A DNA stretch of 64,000 nt from Bedellia somnulentella (Eukaryota; Arthropoda; Insecta; Lepidoptera; Bedelliidae), in the NCBI GenBank assembly GCA_963576735.1, contig OY755197.1, positions 1,624,501 to 1,688,500 of the forward strand. The letters are read 5' to 3'. How positions within the stretch are numbered: the first letter of the stretch is position 1; every line of letters starts with the position of its first letter. The notes under the pieces were generated by a model. The model searched no databases. It was not told where the DNA came from and saw only the letters and a list, made by a program, of their open reading frames with translations. A program made the translations under genes and the position numbers. Of the stretch, positions 1-12,051 are shown piece after piece.

Positions 1-149
1 ATTTTGGCCAATATGGACACTATGGAAGACATATTTCGATCAAAGAGAGCGTGTGCTTAAAAAAATATGCTCGATAGACGAAAAAAATGTGGCACACAGC
101 GCCCCACGCTTTTTCATGATTTTAACCTTATATTAGGAATTATTTTTTA

Positions 150-1114
150 CTAGTGGATCGTCCCAGCTTCGCACGGGTAGCGTTGTTTTTTAAATATCTG
201 AGGTTTCTTTCTTTAGTCACTGCTCAAGCATTGTGAAATTCAGCGCAATGTTTTCAATTTATTAAATTTATAGCACTCCCTAAACAGTGTAGTTTGGTGA
301 TTTTTAATGCGCTTTAATGAACGGTTCAGTATTTCCGTTTAATAGCAAATTTTGGAATAAAACGCTATGAAGTATTTATAAAAATCTAAAAAATAAATCA
401 TTATTTGTTGTAGGATGCAACTACTGGCGCCATCTAGTATGTTATATGTAAATAAGTAACGATTCGGTTTTGGTCACGGGCGCGATGGCTTATTTTATGT
501 ATAATTTCGGTGTTTCTCTACCGATTTCTATGATTCTTTTTTTATTGAAGAGGTAATAATGTTACATTTTTTAAATTAGGGATGAGTGAGAGGTTTACAA
601 ACGTAAGAGAAAACAAATATAATCAGAATGTTCCGAACTGCTAAGCTATCAGGAATTACACGTGCTATTGTGAGTCAACCGTAAAAGATAGACATAAACT
701 GTTTTGGATTTTTTTTAGATAATTTTATGAAGAATATTTCCGTCATACATGATTTCTATGTAAGTTTAACCATTAAGGCAGCACACGCGACGGAAGCTTA
801 AAAAATGTAGTAACTTCTCCCGTTTTCCCAAAATTTCCCAAAATTCCCCTTTACTACTCTGCTGGAAAGTATACAAAAACCTGCCCAGGAGTATGGAGAA
901 TAATTGTACCAAGTTTCGTTAAAATCCGTCGAGTAGTTTTTGTTCCCATAAGGAACATACAAACCGACAGACAGACAGACAGACAGACAGACAAAAATTT
1001 TACTGATTGCATTTTTGGCATCAGTATCGATCCCTAATCACCACCTGATAGTTATTTTGAAAATATATTTCATGTACAGAATTGACCTCTCTACAGATTT
1101 ATTATAAGTATAGA
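150..1114 (-). mobile_element. Non-autonomous Helitron-like element H1, copy 1
   Basis: Read on the minus strand it starts TCTATACTTATAATAAATC (1114) and ends ...GATCCACTAG (150), that is 5'-TC and CTAG-3' between A and T, the Helitron pattern. It carries a (GACA)n microsatellite at about 966-995. No ORF. Two near-identical copies lie at 14967 and 34935. Confidence 0.75.
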
Positions 1115-1229
1115 TTTGCTTTTTAATCTGCTGAGTGTTCTTTATTTTATAGAAACTATATTTTTATTCTAACTTTGGTTTTACTACTGAATCATTTGAA
1201 ATAATTTAATCCTAGCGCTGGCGCTGGAA

Positions 1230-1472
1230 GCTGTGTAGTGTCGGCATAGAATAGCACTACCCCATTTCTTCCGGTGGGTGTAAGTAAGAGGCGACTAACG
1301 GTATTGGGGCTTTTAAAGGATTTTTAGGCGATGCGGTTGGAGACCCATCACCAACAACCTTTATTTTACCATCTTTTCCCCACTCAGCTTTCCAAAATTG
1401 GTTGAGGAATTTCGAATTTCTTAGCTCTGGCTACCCCTTCTAGGGATTTATAGCCGTGAGTATATGTATATG
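1230..1472 (+). mobile_element. SINE A
   Basis: Full length: head GCTGTGTAGTGTCGGC, tail AGCCGTGAGTATATGTAT. Flanked by TTAATCCTRGCG direct repeats. Confidence 0.75.
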
Positions 1473-1931
1473 TTAATCCTGGCGACCCTAATCGGTATAA
1501 TGAGATGAATTTATGAAATTATCATATTGTCACTGATTCTCGATAAGGGTACAAATTTTGAGTTAAATCGGTCCGTTCAAAGTGGGTCAAAATCGAGTTG
1601 AAAGGAGTCGGTTACATACATACTTACATGCATACAGGTGAAGCTAATGTAAGCGTGTTAAAAACGGCGTCCGAAGTCTGAACAATAATATATTGCTGTA
1701 ATACTGTTACTTTTTAAATTATATGTATTAATATATTCCTAAGACGTATATGTGTATTTTATTTAGGTATTTGTGTTGCTTGTATACATAAAAGTATGTA
1801 GTTATGTATGTATATGTGTTCATATTCGTTAAATATGCATATTATTCTGTATAATTAATAGTTATGTTGTTATTTATTATTTCAATTAAGTAAGTTAGCT
1901 TTAAAGTAAGCTTGTTTTGTGCATACATACA

Positions 1932-2177
1932 CACATACATACATATACTCACGGCTATAAATCCCTAGAAGGGGTAGCCAGAGCTAAGGAATAAAAAATT
2001 CCTCAGCCACTTTTGGAAGTTGCGTGGGGATAAGATGGTGAAATAAAGGTTGTTGGTGATGGGTCTCCAACCGCATCGCCCAAAAATCCCTTAAAACCCC
2101 TAATACCGTTAGTCGCCTCTTACGTACACCCACCGGAAGAAATGGGGTAGTGTTATTCTAAGCCGACACTACACAGC
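1932..2177 (-). mobile_element. SINE A
   Basis: Full-length reverse copy from (CATA)n, TATACTCACGGC to CGACACTACACAGC. Confidence 0.75.
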
Positions 2178-2467
2178 TTTATTAGACACTACGCAGTTAT
2201 TCTATTCTATTAATGAATGTAGAAAAACCCCGAGAAACTACAAAGCCAGCCAGGATATTACAAAGAATATTCACATAAATATAAATTGACGTACATAAAA
2301 TATATTACTATGAATTAAAAGTTTATATTACTCAGAGAACGGCTTTATTGTTTTCTGTAGAATCAAAAGCTTTCCTACCCGACAAAATTTAGACCTATAG
2401 GATATTCTAGACTTAATATAAAGAGGAAGGGTTTATTTGGGTTTTTTTGTCTGTAATGAATAGGTTC

Positions 2468-2655
2468 TTCTTTGTCATGTGACAGTGTATTCGTACAAAA
2501 CGGCGATAGCCCAGCCCCCTATCACGTGAGTATACTGTCCAAACAAAACGTGGGTACCTACTCTGGACACTAGGTGGCGCTGCCACTTGACGTTCAGAAG
2601 TATTGGTACCTCTGCCAACACCTTTGGGGATATTCGGTGTGAACGTTTGAGTTTT
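2468..2655 (+). mobile_element. SINE B, 3' half
   Basis: From GTCATGTGACAGTGTATTCG to GGTGTGAACGTTTGAG; lacks the tRNA-like head. Confidence 0.65.
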
Positions 2656-2787
2656 TTTTGAGTTGAGTTGGGAATAGGTTCTGAAACCACTCAACCGATT
2701 TTAACTCAAATGATTTCATAAATAGTAACCTACAACCTCCAGTACCATTACTAGCATGAGCTACCTTTTAACTACATTACTTACATT

Positions 2788-3030
2788 GGTGTAACACAGC
2801 CATCTCATTCGCACTTACATAGTATCGGATACTGCCATCTCGTTTTAACCGATATCGTGACGATAAAATAGCGCTTGTGCTAGGCCCTTCCGTAGGGCAA
2901 GCACGAGCACTATTTTATCGACACGATAACTGTTAGAATGAGATGGCAGTATACGATACTAAGTAAGTGCGTAAGAGATGGCTGCTTTATCGCACGCGAT
3001 AACTAGTTTAAACACCGCTTGTGCTTGCCC
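2788..3030. mobile_element. MITE F, two head-to-head copies
   Basis: 2895-3030 runs GGGCAAGCACGAGCACTATT to GCTTGTGCTTGCCC; 2788-2885 is a partial inverted copy (AGCCATCTCATTCGCACTTA...ATAGCGCTTGTGC). Confidence 0.7.
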
Positions 3031-3314
3031 TGCTGATGTAGTTATTTTCGTATTATAATATTAAGTATGAGTTTTTTTAATAAGTCTGCCTATTAAATGC
3101 CTCGCCAGCTCATTAAACGCCAGTATTCAATCAGATCGCTAGGCCCTTGGTTAGTACATTATTATAAAAGTAAGCAGAGTTGGCCAATATAGTTGAGGTA
3201 CATTATGTAATGATTCATTGCTCACGTGTAGCTGGCGACTTTTTGCGACACACTTGTTAGGAGAATTAATGACTTACTACTACGAAAATTTAAAAATAAT
3301 TAACCCCGACAGAA

Positions 3315-3450
3315 GGGCAAGCACGAGCGCTACTTTATCGACTCGATAACGGTTAGAATGAGATGGCAGTATACGATACTAAGTAAGTGCGTAAGAGATG
3401 GCTGCTTTATCCCACGCGATAACTAGTTTAAACACGGCTCGTGCTTGTCC
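3315..3450 (+). mobile_element. MITE F
   Basis: GGGCAAGCACGAGCGCTACT to GGCTCGTGCTTGTCC. Confidence 0.75.
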
Positions 3451-3719
3451 TGCTGGATGTAAAATTGGGGCTTGAAGTTAATAACTGTAGGTAAATTATA
3501 TTTGTTCGTCTACTTACACTAAAATGCTCGGGTGAACTCGTATTATATAAAAAATCGTTTTGTGTCGGCTTGTAATATTTGTACGCGATCTCTTTCCGCT
3601 GTAGTCTGGATTGGTATCTTAGAATAATTGGATATTTTAAGAGATTGTCAAGCAATACTGTTTACGCGACGTAGGCGCCCTAGACAACAATTTACGAAAA
3701 AGTTAGTACAGGAAGGTTT

Positions 3720-3968
3720 GCTGTGTAGTGTCGGCTTAGAATAGCACTACCCCATTTCTTCCGGTGGGTGTACGTAAGAGGCGACTAACGGTTTTGGGCC
3801 TTTTGAGGGACTTTTGGGCGATGCGGTTGGAGACCCATCACCAACAACCTTTATTTCACCATCTTTTCCCCACACAACTTCCAAAAGTGGCTGAGGAATT
3901 TCTGATTCCTTAGTTCTGGCTACCCCTACTAGGGATTTATAGCCGTGAGTATATGTATGTATGTATGT
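3720..3968 (+). mobile_element. SINE A
   Basis: Full length, flanked by the direct repeat GTTAGTACAGGAA. Confidence 0.75.
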
Positions 3969-3997
3969 TAGTACAGGAACTGGAACAGTACAGTAAA

Positions 3998-4221
3998 TAC
4001 ATACATACACGTACTCACGGCAGTAAATTCCAAAATGGAGAAGCCAGAGCTTCAGAGCTAGAAACTCCTCAGCCTCATTTGGAAGTTGATAGATATAAAG
4101 TATTGTTGGTAATGGTCTCCAACGCCCAATAATAACTTCAAAAAGTCCCATACCCTTAGTCGCCTCTTACGGCAGCCGAGGGTAGAAAGGAGTAGTGACA
4201 TTCTAAGCCAGCACTACACGG
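3998..4221 (-). mobile_element. SINE A, diverged
   Basis: Older reverse copy immediately after the copy at 3720; ends GCACTACACGG and is flanked by ACAGTACAG-like repeats. Confidence 0.6.
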
Positions 4222-4277
4222 TACAGTACAGAATAGTAAATGCATCCACAAAAAGGACTTCTCACCATTTATCTTAA

Positions 4278-5684
4278 ATAGCAGCCCGTCCCGGCTTCGC
4301 TCGGGCATAAAGTATCATTAAAATTTTGTTTTGTATTTTATTACATGTATTATTATTTTAATATTTTTTTTAAGTTTTAAGCTATGTCATATTTTTTGCT
4401 GTGTAGTGTCGGCTTAGAATAGCACTACCCCATTTCTTCCGGTGGGTGTACGTAAGAGGCGACTAACGGTTTTGGGGCTTTTGAGGGATTTTTGGGCGAT
4501 GTGATTGAAGACCCATCACCAACAACCTTTATTTCACCATCTTTTCCCCACACCACTTCCAAAAGTGGCTGAGGAATTTCTGATTCCTTAGCTCTGGCTA
4601 CCCCTTCTAGGGATTTTTAGCCGTGAGTATATGTATGTATGTATATTATATTTTTTTGTATTTATATTTAGATATATTTTTTTATTTTTCATAATGAGTA
4701 ATTACATCAAAAGCCATTCAATTTATAGAGTTAGAGCTTCCCTGTAAACAATATTTGACGTTGTTGTATTTTGGGGCAGCAAAATAAATTGATGTTCAGG
4801 GGCTACCACCCGCGACAGGCCAACATACAGTTGACCGTGAGTAAAACAATTCTTTCGCAGGTCAATCCCTACTAATTTGAAGGTTTGGCCTTGGGACTTA
4901 TTAATTTGTTAAAGCAAAAGATGTTTTAACCGGAAATTGTAGCCGTTTAAATGGAATTGGCAGATCAGTTGGGATCATCGGTATCCTCGGTATATGAGCT
5001 TATTGACCGGCTGCTGGGCCAGTGATAATAGTCGCTACAATTAAATTTTGCTTTAACTCTTTGATAAGCAGCCTCCCGTACCCCTTCGTGACGCCTGCAA
5101 CAACTTACTATGCATAGCTAATCGAGCGGAGTTTTATCTATTTTTTTTAATTCGAGATAACTTTCGAATGGAATGTTCGAATCGAATAATTCAAAAAGTA
5201 ATATAAGGGTATTGAAGTAGTCTGAAATAATATATACGTTTTTTTTATTAGATAGGTACAAATAAAGAGCCTTTTCTAAAGCAGGATTTTAATTTAATTT
5301 TTAAATAATTTTATATAATGACGCTTGTTGTGAGATAACTATAATAGTTAGAGACATGCTGTCGGGGCATTTTTTTTAGATAATAATGTGTTCTATAAAA
5401 TTGTAGTACATAATTTTATTCTATTGTCAATAGTTTTCGTAGCGCACGCGATGTAAGGTTTTTTTTTGGTATTTCTTTAACACCTTGGGTTACATTTTTG
5501 AAGTTTACGTAAGGATTCCTAATTTTTTTGAAAATGAAATATAGCCTATGTCACTCAGAAATAGTGTAGCATCAAAACAGTGAAAGAATTTTTCAAATCC
5601 GTCCAGTAGTTTTGGAGCCTATTCAATTCAAACAAACAAACAAACAGAAAATCAAACCTTTCCTCTTTATAATATTAGTATAGA
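4278..5684 (-). mobile_element. Helitron H2, copy 1, with helicase remnant and internal SINE A
   Basis: On the minus strand it begins TCTATACTAATATTATAAAG (5684) and ends CGGGACGGGCTGCTA (about 4278), although the last base of the CTAG terminus is changed. The interior matches the copy at 41841, including the end of a Helitron helicase (4760-5060) that here carries a one-base insertion near 4903 and is broken. A SINE A copy (4398-4648) sits at the same internal place as in the other copy. Confidence 0.8.
4398..4648 (+). mobile_element. SINE A inside Helitron H2 copy 1
   Basis: Full length; direct repeats close to NCATATTTTTT. Same location within the Helitron as the copy at 42888. Confidence 0.8.
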
Positions 5685-6035
5685 TTTGTATCCCTCCCCT
5701 CCAAATTTCCTTCTTTTACTCTTTATCGGATTAAAGCCACGAGTAAGTGTGGGTAGAGATTTCAAAAATAACGTTAGAACTAAAAGCAATCTGCTAGTTA
5801 GAACTTGAAGTATGTTTCATCAGTAATTTGGCGATCCGCCATTGCAGTTCACAAACTAAGATGACGACGCCAGCCAACTCATCTGTGATATACAAGAGCT
5901 GATTTTGGGAAGGTTCGGAGTTGAGAAGAGTTTTAAGAAGTGAAATATAGGGGTGGTGTTCGTGTAAGATTTCTAAATACAAATCAGCTGAGCTCTTGTT
6001 ACAAAATAGACACAGATTAGAAAAATAAAATTGAC

Positions 6036-6178
6036 GCTGTTTAGTGTCGGCTTAGAATAACACTACCCCATTTCTGTCGGTGGGTGTACATAAGAGGCGA
6101 CTAACGGTATTGGGGCTTTTAAGGGATTTTTGGGCAATGCGGTTGGAGACCCATCACCAACAACCTTTATTTTGCCAT
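6036..6178 (+). mobile_element. SINE A, 3'-truncated
   Basis: Head to CCTTTATTTTGCCATTA, where similarity ends abruptly. Confidence 0.65.
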
Positions 6179-6768
6179 TAGTTTCACCAAATTGTCATTA
6201 GGACCTGCTTTAGAAGAAATTATTTTGGAAGTAAAAAAATATTCTATAAACTGAATCATATATTTGGAAAGCGATAGCAGAAGTTCATGCTTCTGGGGGG
6301 GGGGGGGGGAGGACAATAATTATTCACTAAAAAGTCGCAGATTCTAAAGACTCCTTGTCTCGTCTGAAAATAGATGTGTTTTTCTAAACCAACGGTCCTC
6401 AAAAATAAATATTTTTCTGGACAAATAAAAATAAGAACAAAAGCGTATAAATTATATAAGAGGTCATAAAACAATGAACAATAGAATAGCTGGACCGTAG
6501 CGAAATATAAAAGCCTTACGAAAATCCTTTAAAGCCTGCGAGAAGGTCAGCTTTTTGGGTCGTATGATGGATAGCTTTGTAGCGAAAATTATAATCTTTA
6601 TGCTAAAGCCTTTATAGAGTGTAGCTAAAAGAATAAAAGTTGTATTTTACCCAACCGGATTAAATTGTCGGAATAAGTGGTCACATCCGCATGAGAGTTA
6701 ATGCTGATAAAATCAAAGTCTTGGTTTCCTAAACAGCTGAGTGTATGACAGTGTGTTGAGTTTTATTT
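6179..6768. other. Unassigned AT-rich stretch
   Basis: No gene or known repeat recognised apart from the G run at 6295. Confidence 0.35.
6295..6309 (+). repeat. Run of 15 G
   Basis: Pure G run in AT-rich sequence. Confidence 0.9.
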
Positions 6769-6883
6769 TTATGTTTCAACTACCCGACAAACGTTGTTTT
6801 GCCATTTAAATGATATCTATGGAATTTCTAGTCTATGAAATAAAAATAAAATGTTAGGGGTCGAAAACTTAGGAGAATAACAT
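6769..6883 (+). repeat. Repeat with CTACCCGACAAACGTTG, first copy (left part)
   Basis: Matches 7850-7960; its right part is at 7543-7605, separated by SINE B copies. Confidence 0.6.
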
Positions 6884-7125
6884 AACATAAATGTTCACGC
6901 CAAATATCCCCTTGTGTGTACTTCTGAACATTTTTTTACAACATTAAATGATAGGGGCTGGCAGAAGTACTAACACTTCTAAGCGTAACGCGACAATGTC
7001 AGCTATTGTATAGAGTACCCACGTTTTGTTTCGACAATTTACTCACGTGATAAGGGGCAGGCCTAACGCCGTCTTGTACGAATACACTGTTACATGACTA
7101 AGTACAACTGAGCCATGTGAGTTAT
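6884..7125 (-). mobile_element. SINE B, headless
   Basis: Reverse copy, AACATAAATGTTCACGCC to CATGACTAAGTACAAC. Confidence 0.6.
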
Positions 7126-7164
7126 CCCTCACCGTTAACCACCACGATAAAATACCCACTGATA

Positions 7165-7537
7165 TGTTATAACATAACATAAACATAAACGTTCACGCCG
7201 AATATCCCCGAAGGGGTTGGCAGAGGTACTAATACTTCTGAAAATCATGTGACATTGTCACCTGGCGTTCAGAGTACCCACGTTTTGTATGGACAGTGTA
7301 CTCACGTGATAGGGGGCAGGCCTATCGCCGTTTTGTACGAATACACGGTCACATGACTAAGTACAACTCAGCCATGTGGTTTTCCTCACGATGTTTTCCC
7401 TCACCGTTAACAACCGTGATAAATTAACCACACATATGTCTCTAGAAAAGACAAATTGGTGTAAGCCCGACCCAGGATTTGAAAACTAGTCGCTTGCACA
7501 TTAACCGTTGTTCTACCCATTGAGCTATCACGTCGTC
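7165..7537 (-). mobile_element. SINE B, full length
   Basis: Reverse copy. The tRNA-like head (box A TAGCTCAATGGGTAGAAC on the minus strand) is at 7500-7537; tail TTATG repeats at 7165-7195. Confidence 0.75.
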
Positions 7538-7605
7538 GAGTAGGAGAATAAAAAAAAGTTATAAACCTATTCTCAAAGGAGTTTGGTAACAGGCACTGTG
7601 ACACG

Positions 7606-7844
7606 TACATATACTCACGGCTATAAATCTGTAGAAGGGGTAGCCAAAGCTAAGGAATTAGCAATTCCTCAGCCACTTTTGGAAAAATGTGTGGGGAAAA
7701 GATGGTAAAATAAAGGTTGTTGGTGATGGGTCTCCAACCGCATCGCCCAAAAATCCCCTAAAAACCCCAATACCGTTAGTCGCCTCTTACGTACACCCAC
7801 CGGAAGAAATGGGGTAGTGCTATTTTAAGCCGACACTACACAGC
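7606..7844 (-). mobile_element. SINE A
   Basis: Full-length reverse copy; separates two copies of a 50-bp flank (ATAAACCTATTCTCAAAGG) at 7561 and 7967. Confidence 0.7.
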
Positions 7845-7849
7845 AAATG

Positions 7850-8012
7850 TTTATGTTTCCACTACCCGACAAACGTTGATTTGCCATATAAATCATATCT
7901 ATGGAATTTCTAGTCTATGAAAAAAAAAAAGTTAGGGGTGGACAACTTAGGAGAAAAAAAAAGTTATAAACCTATTCTCAAAGGAGTTTGGTGACAGACA
8001 CTGTGACACGTG
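7850..8012 (+). repeat. Repeat with CTACCCGACAAACGTTG, second copy
   Basis: Uninterrupted copy ending GACACTGTGACACGTG. Confidence 0.6.
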
Positions 8013-8040
8013 AATTTTATATATTAGATATAATCCATTT

Positions 8041-8290
8041 GCCGTGTAGTGTCGGCTTAGAATAACACTACCCCATTTCTACCCGTGGGTGATCGTAAGA
8101 GGAGACTAACGGTATTGGGGCTTTTAAGGGATTTTTGGGCGATGCGGTTGGAGACGCATCACCAAAAACCTTTATTTCACCATCTTTTCCCCACGCAACT
8201 TCCAAAAGTGGCTGAGGAATTTATAATTCCTTGGCTCTGGCTACCCCTTCTAGGGAATTACAGCCGTGAGATATGTATGTATGTATGTAT
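8041..8290 (+). mobile_element. SINE A
   Basis: Full length, GCCGTGTAG subtype with CCCGTGGGTGATCG; tail TATG repeats. Confidence 0.75.
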
Positions 8291-8412
8291 ATAATACACT
8301 TGTAGAAAATTTTGGTTTTATCAATTCTGTTGCCACGTTAGGAAGTTGATTGAGGAGAATACAGTAGAAATAAAGAATTGTTAATGGGGTCTCCAGCCAC
8401 CTCGCTCAACAC

Positions 8413-8566
8413 ACACATATATTATACACACGCCGTTTATTCTTATTGGGATAGGCAGAGACTATCGTTCGCCACTTTGTACGATCCTCGCAAACCTCTC
8501 TAGCTTCGTCCACCTCCATGAATCTTTTCATACTTCGCTTTTTGAACACATCGCTCAAAAATCACA
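8413..8566 (-). mobile_element. LINE C 3' fragment
   Basis: Reverse copy of the RGRPRRT-type LINE end: GGCAGAGACTATCG...CACTTTGTACGATCCT and CTTCGTCCACCTCCATGAAT. Degenerate. Confidence 0.6.
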
Positions 8567-8752
8567 TTAAAGTCCCTTACCCTCAATCACCTGAACTTTA
8601 CGGAAAGATATGGGTTTGTGATATCTTAAAACGAGATTTTCAATAGCTAAGAAAGTATTTGACCATCACTGCTAGTTCATCATGAACGGAATTGAATAGT
8701 GTTCGTGTATTTGGGCAGTCTGTTTATAAGAAGTGGATGGTGATGATAAGAA

Positions 8753-8998
8753 ACATACATACATACATACATATACTCACGGCAATATTTCCCTAGAAGG
8801 GGTAACCAGAGCTAAGGAACTATAAATTCCTCGGCCACTTTTGGAAGTTGAGTGGGGAAAAAATGGTAATAATAAAGGTTTTTGGTGATGGGTCTCCAAC
8901 CGCATCGCCCAAAAATCCAATTAAAAGCCCCAATACCCTTAGTCGCCTCTTACGACACCCGTGGGTAGAAAGGGGTAGCGACATTCTAGACCGGCACA
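8753..8998 (-). mobile_element. SINE A
   Basis: Full-length reverse copy of the CCCGTGGGTAGAAAGGGG subtype. Confidence 0.7.
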
Positions 8999-9250
8999 AA
9001 TCCTTACAAGGGGTAACCAGAGCTAAGAAATCGGAAATTCCTCAGCCACTTTTGGAAGTTGCGTGAGGAAAAGATACGTGGGATTTTATAAATACATATG
9101 AATCCCAAAAAGGGGCAAAGATCCAACATTATAAATTTTTAACCACTTTTGGTAAATGATTGAGGAAAGGATTGCAAATCGCTGATGGGTTTGCAGACGC
9201 TAAATAGCGCCAAATAACCTACGTTGCCTCTTGCCAAAGTAGTCGGGGTG
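8999..9250 (-). mobile_element. SINE A fragments, two
   Basis: 8999-9076 is an internal piece (AAGGGGTAACCAGAGC...); 9088-9250 is an old diverged copy (CCACTTTTGGTAAATGATTG, TGATGGGTTTGCAG). Confidence 0.45.
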
Positions 9251-9269
9251 AAGTCCCTCAAAAAAGTTT

Positions 9270-9620
9270 GTAATGTCAGGTTATGTGATGTAGTGAGAAA
9301 TAAAGTGATTCGCGAAAGATGTGGTGTGTAAGATGATATTGTTAAAAATATAGAAATAGGAACGTTAAGATAGTCTGGGCACATAGAGAGGATTAAAAAT
9401 AGTAAATTGTTTAAAGATATCTATAGAGCCAATGTGGAAGGTAATGTTAGTAGAAGGCGACAACGGAGGTCACATTTGTACTAAATATAGAGTGTGCTCA
9501 AAATGGCAAGTGTCCGAATTATAAAGAATAAAAGAGAATACATAAAAAGATTGATGGATGTAACATGGCGGTGATGTGAACGCACAAAGTGGCTATCGAT
9601 AGTATCTGCCTACCATTCCC
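9270..9620 (+). mobile_element. LINE C 3' fragment, longer
   Basis: Contains GAGAGGATTAAAAATAG, GATCTATAGAGCCAATGTGG-like sequence, AGTGTGCTCAAAA and GATTGATGGATGTAA, the nucleotide counterpart of the RGRPRRT...VSAYP protein end. Frame broken. Confidence 0.6.
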
Positions 9621-9649
9621 ATTGGGGAACCATTCGACCCTTTATTCTT

Positions 9650-11444
9650 CATACTTAAATAGCCTGAAATTAGTATATTTCCAAACGTCCTTTCCCAGCT
9701 CGTTTTCTACTGAAATTATAAAATAAATTATATCTTTAAGGACATAACTCATATAGTAATTGAACTAAATGTGTCCTCCATAGCCGTCCTCTACGGGCAA
9801 TATCAAAGGACTGTATCTTTAATTACATAGCTCACATAATCCATTCCGACTCAAGCCATTAGAGTGACGTCACTCATGTCAATAACATGGGAGAATAACG
9901 ATTCGTGACGTAATGCCATGGCAGTGAGATCTCGGGATGGAATTTCTAATGAATAGAATGAAGGGATGCGTTTTGCAATCAGTGGTGGAAGAGCATTAGT
10001 TGTGGCTCAACGTGTCTCGTAAACCATCGCCATGTCACGCGCCGTGGTGTTTTGGGTCGTCAAGAAGAATAAGGTTAGTGTCTAATCAATTAGAAAATCT
10101 TAATCTGTCTCCGTCACACATAATATTGGTTTTTATAGACTGGACATGAAAGGATAAGAAATACACAAAATTGTGAATTTGATGATTCAAAATCACTAGG
10201 CATTAATAATAATCAAAAACCTGGTGCAGACTTACTGACCTTGCTCAATGTTCTATGATATTCTGGTGCCCTGGTAGCTCAATATTAATGTCAAAAGATT
10301 TAAGGTTAAAACGGGTGTGGTAACATTAACAGCTGATTCGATTTTTTAAACAGATGAGCAAAGTCAACAAGTAAGCTAACGTACTGTACAATGATGTAAA
10401 AGTTAAATAAGACGTAGAAATGTTATGCAAATTTTCCATTCAAATTGAAGGTCTACCAGATCGTAAATAAAAAATAACACTTACGAGATTAAAAGATCCG
10501 TGCACAGATATCCCTTCGAATAGTCAACTATTACTCCAAAAACTTCGTGGATAAAATAGAGATATTTTGTGATGTAAATTTGGGATAGTTAATATAGTTT
10601 TGACACAACGCAACACCGCACCGCCGCGTTTTTAGTGCCACATACACAGTACAAGCCCGAATGCCGCAAAAGTTGAGAAAAATCAATAACAACCCCTAGT
10701 GACAGGGATGCTCGTATGCGGAACTCATTGCCCTACAACACTGCTCACCAATTTCCGTGATAAGCCGCAACTGGGTCAGAAAGAGATAGATACTATTCCT
10801 CGCTTCTTTCTTTTAAACGTAATCGTTGAAGCAGCCAATCAGTGGCAATAAAATGGCGGAATATTTTGACGTTTTGCCGCGGAAAATGACATTTGAGTTT
10901 AGTTTTTCGTTTCGAAATATATTTTTGGGAAATGTGTTCGGATTTATTTGGTTTATCGGGTTTCGTTGAGCTATTTGTTTTCTCTTGTTTAGAACGGAGT
11001 ATGCAAATCAGTACGGGTTAATAGTCAGGCTGTATAAGCGATTGTTCTAGCCAAAGTTTGGTGCAATGCAGGTTACTTATTACACTACTTGTCTCTATTC
11101 TGAAACATAGCAAAATTTTAATAAAAACTTTTGCTGGTAGGAATTTGTACATATGAGTGAGATTAAGCAGCAAGCAAAACATGGATGTGATTTATGAATT
11201 CTTTTTTAAATTATGCTCGTATGAAGTGATGAATTTTTTTGGTGGTGTGATTAGGCAAAATAAACTTTGAAAAATTATACAATTTTTAAAATCAAATTTG
11301 AAGTATCGAAAACTTTACAACAGAAAGTTGGCCTGGTTTTTATTATAATTAAAAACTTCCTTCTCTTTTTCCTGAATATTATATTAATTTAAGGAAAAAA
11401 TGTAGTCGTAGTATTTAAAAAAATATATAGAATGTACATACATA
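9650..11444. other. Unique, repeat-poor stretch
   Basis: No copy of the named repeat families is recognised here. There are locally CG-rich parts (9840-10080; 10610-10640; 10840-11010) and T-rich intron-like sequence. No coding exon other than the candidate at 10032 can be supported. Confidence 0.4.
10032..10073 (+). CDS. Possible short first exon (14 codons) with splice donor
   Basis: ATG at 10032, preceded by a good Kozak-like GCC and an in-frame TAA at 10020, opens 14 codons (MSRAVVFWVVKKNK) that end at AAG/GTTAGT. The flanking 9840-10075 sequence is unique and relatively CG-rich. The donor is phase 0, so it could be an alternative 5' exon of the channel gene or the first exon of something else. 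No homology is recognised; this is weak. Confidence 0.2.
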
Positions 11445-12051
11445 TGTCGTGGCCATATCGTAGATTTGAACACATCGTGAAATGATCGATCATTTCATGA
11501 AATGGTCACATTTCATGATGTGGCCAACTTAATTTGACCAGATCATAAAATCGTCAACGTTTCACGATTTTGTCATCCACGCTTGGCCAGATCGTAGAAA
11601 TAGGGTAACCTGTAAAATACGATCCAAACTGTACCGTTTTTTAACATATTGCTCAGTTTTTTCGTAATTAGCAAAGTATTCGAGAACCTTTTCGTCGAAA
11701 ACTCTTTTGTTATTACTTTCTTCCCCGCTTAATAACTAATAATTAACTTTTTACTGCGAGAAATAACGCTTTTGTCAGCGGCCGCCATCTTCACTCATAA
11801 ACAAAGCGTTCTCAGCGCCTCTACCGGTAATTAATGTAACTATTTTACGATATGACCAAATAATCTTAACCATTTCATGAAGAGGCCGCGCGTTTAGTTG
11901 GCCATATCGAGAAACGATTTCTTATCATTGATCTGCCCAAACCACATCACGATGTGGCCAATAAACAGTTGAACATTTCATGAAATACGACCATTTCATG
12001 AAATGATCGATCATTTCACGATGTGTTCAAATTTACGATATGGCCACGACA
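11445..12051. mobile_element. Inverted-repeat element rich in internal palindromes
   Basis: 607 bp with ends TGTCGTGGCCATATCGTA and its complement; arms of about 60 bp are near-perfect inverses. Inside, words such as CATTTCATGAAATG and TGGCCANATCGT recur in both directions. It sits within the CATA tail of a SINE A. No ORF. Confidence 0.75.

Noticed and set aside
960..1000. Possible CRISPR or tandem-repeat array
   Set aside because: It is a (GACA)n microsatellite inside a Helitron-like element; the same holds for 15773 and 35056. No spacer structure.
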